DNA of 64,000 nucleotides from Silanimonas sp. Its GTDB lineage: Bacteria; Pseudomonadota; Gammaproteobacteria; Xanthomonadales; Xanthomonadaceae. The position numbers and the translations under genes are program-made. The DNA is taken from positions 1 through 64,000 of the forward strand of contig NZ_JAPZSC010000025.1 in assembly GCF_027531545.1 (NCBI RefSeq). The letters are read 5' to 3'. Below the pieces are notes generated by a model. The model did no database searches. It saw nothing but the letters and a program-made list of their open reading frames with translations, and was not told the DNA's origin. This document shows positions 54,201 to 62,678 of the stretch, piece after piece. The first letter of the stretch is position 1, and each line of letters starts with the position of its first letter.

Positions 54201-54234
54201 GTGAATTCACAAAGCTGAACACACAGCTTTCACA
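54201..54234. promoter_or_regulatory. Palindrome-rich region upstream of the two-component system
   Basis: GTGAATTCAC (54201-54210) is a perfect 10-bp palindrome. AAAGCTG and CAGCTTT (54211-54217, 54224-54230) form a second inverted repeat. TTCACA occurs twice, at 54206-54211 and 54229-54234. This lies 19 bases before the response regulator start in an AT-rich patch, so autoregulation is plausible. Confidence 0.55.
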
Positions 54235-54252
54235 TTCCTGAAGGAGCCCACC

Positions 54253-54962
54253 ATGCGCCGTGACGACCCCGCCGGACTGATCCTCGTCGTCGAGGACAAC
54301 CGCAACCTTTCCGAGATGATGGGCGAGTACCTCGAAGCCCGCGGCTTCGGCGTCGACTACGCCGGCGACGGCCACGACGGCTACCGCCTCGCCGTCGACA
54401 ACAGCTACGACGTCATCGTCCTCGACCTGATGCTGCCCCGCATGGACGGCATCGAGCTGTGCCGCAAGCTGCGCAACGAGGCGAAGAAGAGCACCCCGGT
54501 GCTGATGCTGACCGCGCGCGACACCCTGCAGGACAAGGTGATCGGCCTCGACGCCGGCGCCGACGACTACCTCGTCAAGCCCTTCGCCATCCAGGAGCTC
54601 GAGGCCCGCCTGCGCGCCCTGATCCGCCGCGACCGCCGCCAGGTGAGCGCCGAGGTACTGAAGGTGGCCGACCTGATCCTCGACACCGCCTCGCTGCGCG
54701 TGACCCGCGGCGGCAAGGAGATCCAGCTCTCGCCGATCGGCCTGCGCCTGCTCACCATCCTGATGCGCGAATCGCCGCGCGTGGTGACCCGCCGCGACAT
54801 CGAGCGCGAGATCTGGGGCGACGGCCTGCCGGATTCCGACACCCTGCGCAGCCACCTATACAACCTGCGCAAGGCCATCGACCGTCCGTTCGACAAGCAG
54901 CTGCTGCACACCGTGCAGACGGCCGGCTACCGTATCGCCGACCTCGACACCGCACCGGCGGC

Positions 54963-54966
<4 letters not shown>
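54253..54966 (+). CDS. OmpR-family response regulator
   Basis: This 237-residue DNA-binding response regulator has a receiver with the acidic pair in LILVVEDNRN, phospho-Asp in DVIVLDLMLPRMDGIEL, then LMLTARDT and the Lys in DYLVKPFA. A winged-helix domain follows (LSPIGLRLLTILMRESPRVV, SHLYNLRKAIDRPF). It is coupled to its kinase by ATGA. The arrangement and length resemble the RaxR/ColR type of Xanthomonads, but the signal is unknown. Confidence 0.93.
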
Positions 54967-56270
<1,304 letters not shown>

Positions 56271-56319
56271 TCGGCGCAGACGACCTACAGTCGGCACTCC
56301 GAAGCTCGCGGAGTGCCCG

Positions 56320-57330
56320 ATGCGCCCTTGGTCCGCCCTGTTCCTGTCGATGGCCTTCGCTGCCGGCTCGGCCGCTGCTGCTCCCCCGGCGCCCACCGCG
56401 CTGGTGATCCACGGCGGTGCCGGTGTCATCACCCGCGACCAGCTGTCCCCGGCCGACGAGACCGCGCTGCGCGCCGACCTCGATCGGGCGCTCGATGCGG
56501 GCGATGCCGTCCTGAAGCGCGGCGGCACCGCGCTCGATGCCGTGACCGCGGCCGTGCAGGTGCTGGAGGACTCGCCCTGGTTCAATGCCGGCAAGGGCGC
56601 GGTGTTCAACGCCGACGGTACGCATGAGCTCGACGCCGCGATCATGGAAGGCCATACCCGGCGCGCCGGGGCCGTGGCCGGCGTGCGCACGGTCCGGCAC
56701 CCGGTGCTGCTGGCCCGCGCGGTGATGGCGCATTCGCCGCACGTGTTCCTTGCTGCCGACGGCGCGGAAGCCTTCGCCGACACGCGGCCGGAACTCGAGC
56801 GCGTGGCCAACCGCTGGTTCGACACCGACCGTCGCCGCCAGCAGCTCGAGGCCGCGAAGGAGCGCGAGCAGCGCCAGGCCGCGGGTGAGAACGTGCCTCT
56901 GCCGCCCGGCGCCTACTTCGGTACCGTCGGCGCCGTCGCGTTGGACGCCGAGGGCCACATCGCCGTGGCCACGTCCACCGGTGGCATGACCAACAAGCGC
57001 TGGGGCCGCATCGGCGATGCGCCGGTGATCGGCGCCGGCACTTACGCCAACGACCAGTGCGGCATCAGCGCCACCGGCTGGGGCGAGTTCTACCTGCGCA
57101 CCGTGGCCGCCCACGACATCTGCGCCCGCGTGGCCCTGCGCGGCGACCCCATCGAAGCCGCCGCCGAGGACGTGATCAACCGCGTCATCCCGGCCTTGGG
57201 CGGCGACGGCGGCGCCATCGGCCTCGACGCCCGCGGCACCATCGTGATGCCCTTCAACACCAGCGGCATGTACCGTGGCTGGGTGAAGCCCGATGGGTCG
57301 CGCGGCACCGCGGTGTTCCGCGACCCCTGA
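56320..57330 (+). CDS. Isoaspartyl peptidase / L-asparaginase (plant-type), secreted
   Basis: This 336-residue Ntn-hydrolase is made as a precursor that cleaves itself at a Thr. Motifs: ALVIHGGAGVI, DSPWFNAGKGAVFNADGTHE, the cleavage-site region YFGTVGAVALD with Thr at the new N-terminus, and ATSTGGMTNKRWGRIGDAPV. A signal peptide (MRPWSALFLSMAFAAGSAAA) places it in the periplasm. It removes isoaspartyl residues or hydrolyses asparagine. It lies 49 bases after the kinase. Confidence 0.93.
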   Translation: MRPWSALFLSMAFAAGSAAAAPPAPTALVIHGGAGVITRDQLSPADETALRADLDRALDAGDAVLKRGGTALDAVTAAVQVLEDSPWFNAGKGAVFNADGTHELDAAIMEGHTRRAGAVAGVRTVRHPVLLARAVMAHSPHVFLAADGAEAFADTRPELERVANRWFDTDRRRQQLEAAKEREQRQAAGENVPLPPGAYFGTVGAVALDAEGHIAVATSTGGMTNKRWGRIGDAPVIGAGTYANDQCGISATGWGEFYLRTVAAHDICARVALRGDPIEAAAEDVINRVIPALGGDGGAIGLDARGTIVMPFNTSGMYRGWVKPDGSRGTAVFRDP

Positions 57331-57394
57331 ACCGAGGCGCGCGCCGGGACGCAACCGGCGTTACGCTTGCCGCACAGCCGACCGGAGGACCACC

Positions 57395-57721
57395 ATGTTC
57401 GACGAGGAAAGCACCCGCATCCGCAAGCAGCAGAAGTTCCTGCAGGACGTGGAGCATGCGATCAGCGATGCCAACCGCGAGATCATCCAGGCCCACATCC
57501 CGCAGCTGGACAAGTCCAGCTTCGTCGCCTTCGCGACGCGGGTGGCGGAACTGCGCGCCGAGTACCTGAAGGCGGCGCTCGCCGCGGCGCAGGGCAACGA
57601 CGCGGTCGAGTACACCGCGCTGCGCGCCCGGCGCGAGGCGTTCGAGGAAGCCAAGGCGGCGTTCAGCGCGTTGGAACGCGCGATCGAGCGCGGCTACGTG
57701 GACATCGCCGGCGCGGGTTGA
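57395..57721 (+). CDS. Small helical hypothetical protein
   Basis: This 108-residue protein is almost all helical, with charged heptad-like patterns (RIRKQQKFLQDVEHAISDAN, LRARREAFEEAKAAFSALER). It has no signal peptide or known motif. The ATG at 57395 follows GGAGG at a good distance, so it is probably expressed. Function unknown. Confidence 0.7.
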   Translation: MFDEESTRIRKQQKFLQDVEHAISDANREIIQAHIPQLDKSSFVAFATRVAELRAEYLKAALAAAQGNDAVEYTALRARREAFEEAKAAFSALERAIERGYVDIAGAG

Positions 57722-57779
57722 GCTCTGGCGTTTCCCGCGCGTCGACAGCGGTCGCCCCAAGGTGCGTTGCAACGGGCGT

Positions 57780-57971
57780 CGGTTGCAGGCAGGCGCTGAC
57801 AGAAGGCTGGCCCGCCCCATTACCTTCCCGATGTAGAACCCGGCGGCCCGCTCGAAGGGTGCGTCCCTGCACCTCGAGCGGCGGCTCATCCATGAGCCGC
57901 CCTTCGGGCTGTCGCCTGGCTTGCGCGCTGGGGCTCCTTATTCGCCTTCTGTCAGCGCCTGCCTGCAACCG
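57780..57971. repeat. 28-bp perfect inverted repeat with 136-base spacer
   Basis: Positions 57780-57807 and 57944-57971 are exact reverse complements over 28 bases (the left arm begins CGGTTGCAGGCAGGCGCTGA). Weaker similarity continues a little outside the arms. Between them lies the hairpin at 57880-57901. No coding sequence, transposase or clear target-site duplication is visible. Confidence 0.85.
57880..57901. repeat. Perfect 10-bp hairpin with two-base loop
   Basis: GGCGGCTCAT (57880-57889) and ATGAGCCGCC (57892-57901) are exact complements around CC. It is centred inside the larger inverted repeat. Confidence 0.8.
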
Positions 57972-57997
57972 CCGACTGCTCGTCGCGACGGGTTGCC

Positions 57998-58009
57998 GAG
58001 GGCGCCCTC
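57998..58009. repeat. 12-bp perfect palindrome
   Basis: GAGGGCGCCCTC lies just outside the right arm of the large inverted repeat. It could be a protein site or part of the same repeat element. Confidence 0.6.
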
Positions 58010-58034
58010 ATCGATGGTCGCTCTGGCGACGCGT

Positions 58035-58069
58035 GGCCCAACGACGTGCGCGGCAGGCGCACACGGGCC
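58035..58069 (-). terminator. Stem-loop after the alpha/beta hydrolase gene
   Basis: GTGCGC (58046-58051) pairs with GCGCAC (58057-58062), and outer GGCCC (58035-58039) with GGGCC (58065-58069), forming a two-part GC stem. It starts five bases beyond the stop of the minus-strand hydrolase gene. No U-run. Confidence 0.45.
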
Positions 58070-58073
58070 GCCC

Positions 58074-59039
58074 CTACCGCGTCGTGATCGACACGCTCGG
58101 CCGCGGATCCACCGGCCCGAGCAATCGGTGCCGCGACCAGAACACCAGCGCCGCCTCGAGCACCGCCTCGGGGGCTTCGAGCTGCGGGTAATGCCCGATG
58201 CCCGGCAGTTCGTGCAGGTCGTCGCCGCCCAGCAGTTCGCGCCAGCGGGCGGCGGCGTGCGCGCCGGAGACCGGGTCGGCACTGCCGTTGATGAGCGCCA
58301 TCGGCATCGCGACGCGCTCCATCGCGCCGACCCAGCGCGCGCGCTGCTTCTTCCGTTCCGACATGTAGCGCAGCAGGCGCGGCAGCGCGAGGTGGCCGTC
58401 GTCGTGGCGCAGCAGGGTCCACAGCCCGTCGACGACGCGCGGATCGGGCGGAGTCTGCTTTCCGAAGATCGCCTTCATGTTGTCGGCGAAGCGCGCCTTG
58501 CTGCTGGCGCGGGCGATGAGCGGGCCGAGGCCGGGCAGGGCGAGCAGGCGCTGCATGGCTCGCGGGCGGTGCATCTCGGGGAACAGCCCGCCGTTGAGGA
58601 ACACCACCGAGCGCATCGACGGCCGTGGCTTGCGCTTGTCGAGCTGCCGCGCGAGCAGCTCCTGCGCGACAGTGTCGCCGTAGTCGTGCGCCAGCACGTG
58701 GTAATCCCACGCGCCTTCGCGGCGCAGCAGCCATTCGCAGAGCTCGGCCTGTTCGGCGATGGCGTAGCGATGGCCCCGGGGCTTCGCGGAATCACCGAAG
58801 CCCAGCAGGTCGAGCGCCACCAGCGAGAAGTGCTGCGACAGCGGCTCCCACAGCGGCGCCCAGTCCCAGCTCGCGGAGGGGAAGCCGTGGATCAGCAGCA
58901 GCACCGGCAGGCGGGGCTCGATCTGCCGGCGCACGAACAGCGACCCCAGCGGCGTGGAGACGCGCTCGCCGCCCTCGCGCCAGTCGCGCAGTTCGAAGAA
59001 CGCCGGCGCGAGTCGCGCGTTCGTCACGGTGTCCGGCAC
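58074..59039 (-). CDS. Alpha/beta hydrolase with Asp nucleophile (epoxide hydrolase/dehalogenase-like)
   Basis: This protein of about 321 residues has LLIHGFPSASWDWAPLW (oxyanion HGFP), a nucleophile elbow LAHDYGDTVAQEL with Asp where Ser is usual, and the late INGSADPVSGAH and LPGIGHYPQLEAPE for the acid and His. Asp-nucleophile members include epoxide hydrolases and haloalkane dehalogenases, so one of these is likely. The start is uncertain: I used the GTG at 59039, seven bases after the prfC stop. A GTG at 59027 is the alternative. Confidence 0.8.
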   Translation of the reverse strand: MPDTVTNARLAPAFFELRDWREGGERVSTPLGSLFVRRQIEPRLPVLLLIHGFPSASWDWAPLWEPLSQHFSLVALDLLGFGDSAKPRGHRYAIAEQAELCEWLLRREGAWDYHVLAHDYGDTVAQELLARQLDKRKPRPSMRSVVFLNGGLFPEMHRPRAMQRLLALPGLGPLIARASSKARFADNMKAIFGKQTPPDPRVVDGLWTLLRHDDGHLALPRLLRYMSERKKQRARWVGAMERVAMPMALINGSADPVSGAHAAARWRELLGGDDLHELPGIGHYPQLEAPEAVLEAALVFWSRHRLLGPVDPRPSVSITTR

Positions 59040-59046
59040 GCGCGGC

Positions 59047-60648
59047 TCAGTCCACCGCCACCGAGGCGGCATGCTCGCGCGTGGCTTCGAAGCGCACGTC
59101 CTTCGCACGCTCCTGCGCCAGCTGCAGGTTCACGCGCGAAGGCGCGAGGTAGACGAGGTGGCCGGCGGCATCGATGCCGAGGTTCATCGCGTTCTTTTCG
59201 CGGAAGGCTTCCAGCGTCTTGTCGTCCTTCGCGTACACCCAGCGCGCGGTCTGCACCTGCACGGGCTCGAAGCTGGCATCGACGCCGTACTCGTCCTTCA
59301 GGCGGTAGGCCACCACGTCGAACTGCAGCATGCCCACCGCGCCGAGGATCAGGTCGTTGCTCATCAGGGGACGGAAGAACTGCGTGGCGCCTTCTTCCGA
59401 CAGCTGGGCCAGGCCCTTCTGCAGCTGCTTCAACTTGAGCGGGTCGCGCAGTCGGGCGCGGCGGAACAGCTCGGGCGCGAAGTTCGGGATGCCGGTGAAG
59501 TTGATCGCCTCGCCTTCGCTGAAGCTGTCGCCGATCGAGATGGTGCCGTGGTTGTGGATGCCGATGACGTCGCCCGGCCACGCTTCGGCGGCGATCTCGC
59601 GGTCCGAGGCCATGAAAGTCAGCGCGTTGGCGAGCTTCAGCTCCTTGCCGGTGCGCGGGTGGAACACCTTCATGCCGGCGGTGAAGTGGCCCGAACAGAT
59701 GCGCATGAAGGCCACGCGGTCGCGGTGCTGCGGGTCCATGTTGGCCTGGATCTTGAAGACGAAGCCGGTGAGCTTCTCCTCCTCCGGCTCGACGGCGCGG
59801 CTGGTGGTGGCGCGCGTCTTCGGCGGGGGCGCGTGCTCGACGAAGAAATCGAGCAGCAGCTGCACGCCGAAGTTGTTGACCGCCGAGCCGAAGAACACCG
59901 GCGTCTGCTTGCCCTGCTGGTACTTCTCGGCATCGAAGGGGTTCGAGGCGCCCTGCACGAGCTCGAGCTCGTCGCGCAGCTCGGCCAGCGCCGGCGCGCC
60001 GAGGCGGCGCTCCAGCTCCGGATCGTCGAGCTTGAGGATGGTGGAATCCTGGCGCGTGAAGTTCTTGCCCGGCTCGAACAGATGCACTTCGTTGTCCACG
60101 AGGTGCACCACGCCCTTCAGGCGCTGGCCCATGCCGATCGGCCAAGTGATGGGCGCGCACTGGATGCCGAGCACGGTCTCGACTTCATCGAGCAGCTCGA
60201 TGGGCTCCTTGCCCTCGCGGTCGAGCTTGTTGATGAACGTCATGATCGGCGTGTCGCGCATGCGGCACACCTCCATCAGCTTGATCGTGCGTTCTTCGAC
60301 GCCCTTGGCGCAGTCGATGACCATCAGGGCCGAGTCGACCGCGGTGAGCACGCGGTAGGTGTCCTCGCCGAAGTCGGCGTGGCCCGGCGTGTCGAGCAGG
60401 TTGACGATCTTGCCTTCGTACGGGAACTGCATCACCGACGAGGTGACCGAGATGCCGCGTTCCTTTTCCAGTGCCATCCAGTCGGAGGTGGCGTGGCGCG
60501 CGGCCTTGCGGCCCTTCACCGAGCCGGCCATCTGGATCGCGCCGCCGAACAGCAGCAGCTTTTCCGTCAGCGTGGTCTTGCCGGCGTCGGGGTGGGAAAT
60601 GATGGCGAAGGTGCGGCGACGCCGGGTTTCGGTGCTCTGCTGGGACAT
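59047..60648 (-). CDS. prfC: Peptide chain release factor 3
   Basis: This 533-residue GTPase recycles RF1 and RF2 after termination of translation. G1 is [20 protein letters not shown], the switch region includes [21 protein letters not shown]3 is [20 protein letters not shown] and G4 is FINKLDREG. The length matches E. coli RF3 (529). The alpha/beta hydrolase gene follows it closely. Confidence 0.97.
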   Translation of the reverse strand: MSQQSTETRRRRTFAIISHPDAGKTTLTEKLLLFGGAIQMAGSVKGRKAARHATSDWMALEKERGISVTSSVMQFPYEGKIVNLLDTPGHADFGEDTYRVLTAVDSALMVIDCAKGVEERTIKLMEVCRMRDTPIMTFINKLDREGKEPIELLDEVETVLGIQCAPITWPIGMGQRLKGVVHLVDNEVHLFEPGKNFTRQDSTILKLDDPELERRLGAPALAELRDELELVQGASNPFDAEKYQQGKQTPVFFGSAVNNFGVQLLLDFFVEHAPPPKTRATTSRAVEPEEEKLTGFVFKIQANMDPQHRDRVAFMRICSGHFTAGMKVFHPRTGKELKLANALTFMASDREIAAEAWPGDVIGIHNHGTISIGDSFSEGEAINFTGIPNFAPELFRRARLRDPLKLKQLQKGLAQLSEEGATQFFRPLMSNDLILGAVGMLQFDVVAYRLKDEYGVDASFEPVQVQTARWVYAKDDKTLEAFREKNAMNLGIDAAGHLVYLAPSRVNLQLAQERAKDVRFEATREHAASVAVD

Positions 60649-60733
60649 GCGGGCCGCGCCGGGCTTTCAGCCGGCGGCTCGGGAGAACGGGAAGGGCCGC
60701 GATTATACGCCGGGCCTTCCGGCGCTCCGGGGG

Positions 60734-60761
60734 CCGGGCCCGCCAGCGTTCAGGGCCCCGG
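60734..60761. terminator. Stem-loop around the M23 peptidase stop codon
   Basis: An 8-bp GC stem with one bulge (60734-60741 with 60753-60761) has an 11-base loop that ends with the minus-strand stop codon at 60750-60752. It separates the M23 operon from prfC. Confidence 0.4.
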
Positions 60762-61538
60762 GTCGAGCTCGCGGCCGTCCGGCCCGCTTATCCGGAAGGG
60801 CAAGGAGAGCAGTTCGCGGCCGTCGTTGGCCTGCACGCTGAAGTGCAGGTGCGGCGCGCTGCTCCAGCCCACGCTGCCGACCGCGGCCAGGGTCTGGCCG
60901 GCCTGCACAACGTCGCCGGGCTGCTGGCGCGCGCTGCCCGGCGCGATGTGCGCGTACAGCCCCATCGAGCCGTCGGCATGCAGCACGCGCACGAGGTTCA
61001 TGCGCTCCTTCAGGGCCTCGTCCGTGCCGCCCTCGGTGAAGGTGTCGACCACCTGCATCACCGTGCCCGCCCGTGCCGCCAGCACCGGCGTGCCTTGGGC
61101 GGCGGCGAAGTCGAGGGCGTGGAAGTTGGCCGCATCGCGGTGGCTGGCCCGGCCGCCGAAGCCCTGCGTCAGGCGCCAAGCGCTGCCGGCGGGCAGCGGA
61201 AAGGCATAGATGCCGCGCTGCCCCGGTGGCAGCAACTGTGGCGCGCCCGGCTGGGCCTCGAGGCGCAGGTCCGGGGCGCCCCCGCCATCGAAGCGGCCAA
61301 GCGCTCGCGTTTCCCCGGCGCCGATCGTGGCCTCGATGACCTCGCGGGGCCGCGCGGCCTCATGCACGCGCACGTGGATCGGCCCGGCCAGGCGGTTGCG
61401 CACGAGCGCCTGACGCGTGCCATCGGCGCGACGTTCGACGGAGAGTTCGGCCATCGCCGCGCCCGGCGCCGGGACGGCGGCCGGCAGCATTGGTACCGCC
61501 AGCAGGCCCAGCAGGGCGAGCAGCCCCCGCCCGCGCAT
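60750..61538 (-). CDS. M23-family peptidase (LytM/gametolysin-like), secreted
   Basis: This protein of about 262 residues has a signal peptide (LLALLGLLAVPMLPAAVPAP) and an N-terminal beta domain (about 30-130). The M23 domain has zinc ligands in NFHALDFAAAQGTPVLAARA (HxxxD) and the HxH SAPHLHFSVQ. These enzymes cut peptidoglycan peptide crosslinks or act as LytM-type activators. The ATG at 61538 overlaps the upstream lipoprotein stop by one base; a GTG at 61541 is equally close. Confidence 0.92.
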   Translation of the reverse strand: MRGRGLLALLGLLAVPMLPAAVPAPGAAMAELSVERRADGTRQALVRNRLAGPIHVRVHEAARPREVIEATIGAGETRALGRFDGGGAPDLRLEAQPGAPQLLPPGQRGIYAFPLPAGSAWRLTQGFGGRASHRDAANFHALDFAAAQGTPVLAARAGTVMQVVDTFTEGGTDEALKERMNLVRVLHADGSMGLYAHIAPGSARQQPGDVVQAGQTLAAVGSVGWSSAPHLHFSVQANDGRELLSLPFRISGPDGRELDPGP

Positions 61539-62665
61539 CACTCGCAGCGTTCGCGCAGGCCCAGGGCCGAGGCGAGGTCGCGCCAGTCGAAGGCGCTCAG
61601 CGATTCATCGCGATTCGAGGCGTAGAACACGCCGGCCGGGAAGCGTGTGCTCGGCGCCTGCGAGAACCACACGCCGTCGGTCATCCCGGTGTTGCGCCCG
61701 GCGAAGCGGCCCTTCGCTTCGAGCGTCTGGCGGTCATAGACATGGAACAGCGTGGTGTCGATGAACTGGTCGGCGGCGATCCAGTAGCCGCTGCCGTCCG
61801 GGCAAGCCCAGAGCGCGATGCCCTCCGCCTGCGCGCCGAACTCGCCGACGCCGAGATCGCGCCCGGTGTATCGGCCATCGAGACCATAGACGCGGTAGCC
61901 GGTGCCGGTGGACACATCCTCTTCGGCCACCAGCAGGCGGTCGTTGGCCACGTCGCCGGCGATCGATTCGACCACGCGCAGCGCCCCGGCCTCGGTGGTG
62001 TCTCCAGAGGCGCCGTCGAAGCGGGCGGACACGGCGTCGCGATCGATCAGCACGCTGAAGCGCTTGATCCGCGCGGAGAGGGCCTCGAGCGGCGGGACCA
62101 CGTCGAAGTCCTCGCCGTCCATGAAGCTGTCCGTCACCCACAGTTCGATGCGGCCGCCCTCCGGCTCGTGCAACCAGAGCCCGTAGGGCGAACGCAGCAC
62201 GTCTTCGCCAAAGGTGGCGAGCGGGGTGAAGCCCGGCAGCGAAAGCACCTGCACCCGATGGTTGTCGCGCTCGACGACGAACAGCCGGTCGCCCCAGGCG
62301 AACACGCCGTTCGGGCGGTTGAACTGGCCCGGCGCTGGCCCCTTGGCGCCGACGCGGCGGAGCAGGGCGCCGGTCTCGCCGTCGTGCACCAGCAGCTGGT
62401 GGGTTTCCTTGCCGGTGCTGATCAGCCAGCGGCCGCCCTCGGGCGCCAGCCACGCGGTGGGCGAATCGACCTCGTCCGGCGGGTTCGCGGGGGTGATGAA
62501 GGCTTCGGCCACGACGGCGTGCTCGATGCCCGCCTCGGCGAGGCGGGGCTCGTCGGTTGCGCGCTCGTCCGGCTCTTTGGCGTCGCGCCAGAGGGCGCAG
62601 CCCGGCAGGAGGAGGACGGCAAGGCCCAGCGCGAGGGCCGGGCGGACGGTCGAGGGCAGCGGCAT
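61538..62665 (-). CDS. Beta-propeller lipoprotein with phytase-like C-terminal half
   Basis: This 375-residue protein has a lipobox (LLLPGCALW) in its signal peptide, so it is lipidated at the Cys. The first part has NHL-type propeller strands (RPNGVFAWGDRLFVVERDNH). The second part resembles bacterial beta-propeller phytases (AEGIALWACPDGSGYWIAAD, DGVWFSQAPSTRFPAGVFYA, LSAFDWRDLASALGL). Activity on a phosphate ester is possible but the metal ligands cannot be confirmed by eye. It lies 13 bases after the GGDEF-EAL gene and overlaps the M23 gene. Confidence 0.8.
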   Translation of the reverse strand: MPLPSTVRPALALGLAVLLLPGCALWRDAKEPDERATDEPRLAEAGIEHAVVAEAFITPANPPDEVDSPTAWLAPEGGRWLISTGKETHQLLVHDGETGALLRRVGAKGPAPGQFNRPNGVFAWGDRLFVVERDNHRVQVLSLPGFTPLATFGEDVLRSPYGLWLHEPEGGRIELWVTDSFMDGEDFDVVPPLEALSARIKRFSVLIDRDAVSARFDGASGDTTEAGALRVVESIAGDVANDRLLVAEEDVSTGTGYRVYGLDGRYTGRDLGVGEFGAQAEGIALWACPDGSGYWIAADQFIDTTLFHVYDRQTLEAKGRFAGRNTGMTDGVWFSQAPSTRFPAGVFYASNRDESLSAFDWRDLASALGLRERCE

Positions 62666-62678
62666 GGTGGACTCCGGT

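Larger units (their letters stand above)
57722..58073. other. 350-base non-coding region with inverted repeats
   Basis: No supported gene lies between the small helical protein and the alpha/beta hydrolase. The region is densely structured: a 28-bp inverted repeat, a perfect 22-base hairpin, a 12-bp palindrome and a terminal stem-loop are listed separately. It may be a degenerate mobile or dispersed repeat. Confidence 0.7.

Noticed and set aside
57722-58073. Insertion sequence remnant in the inverted-repeat region
   Set aside because: No transposase fragment or target-site duplication is visible; kept as an unexplained repeat instead.
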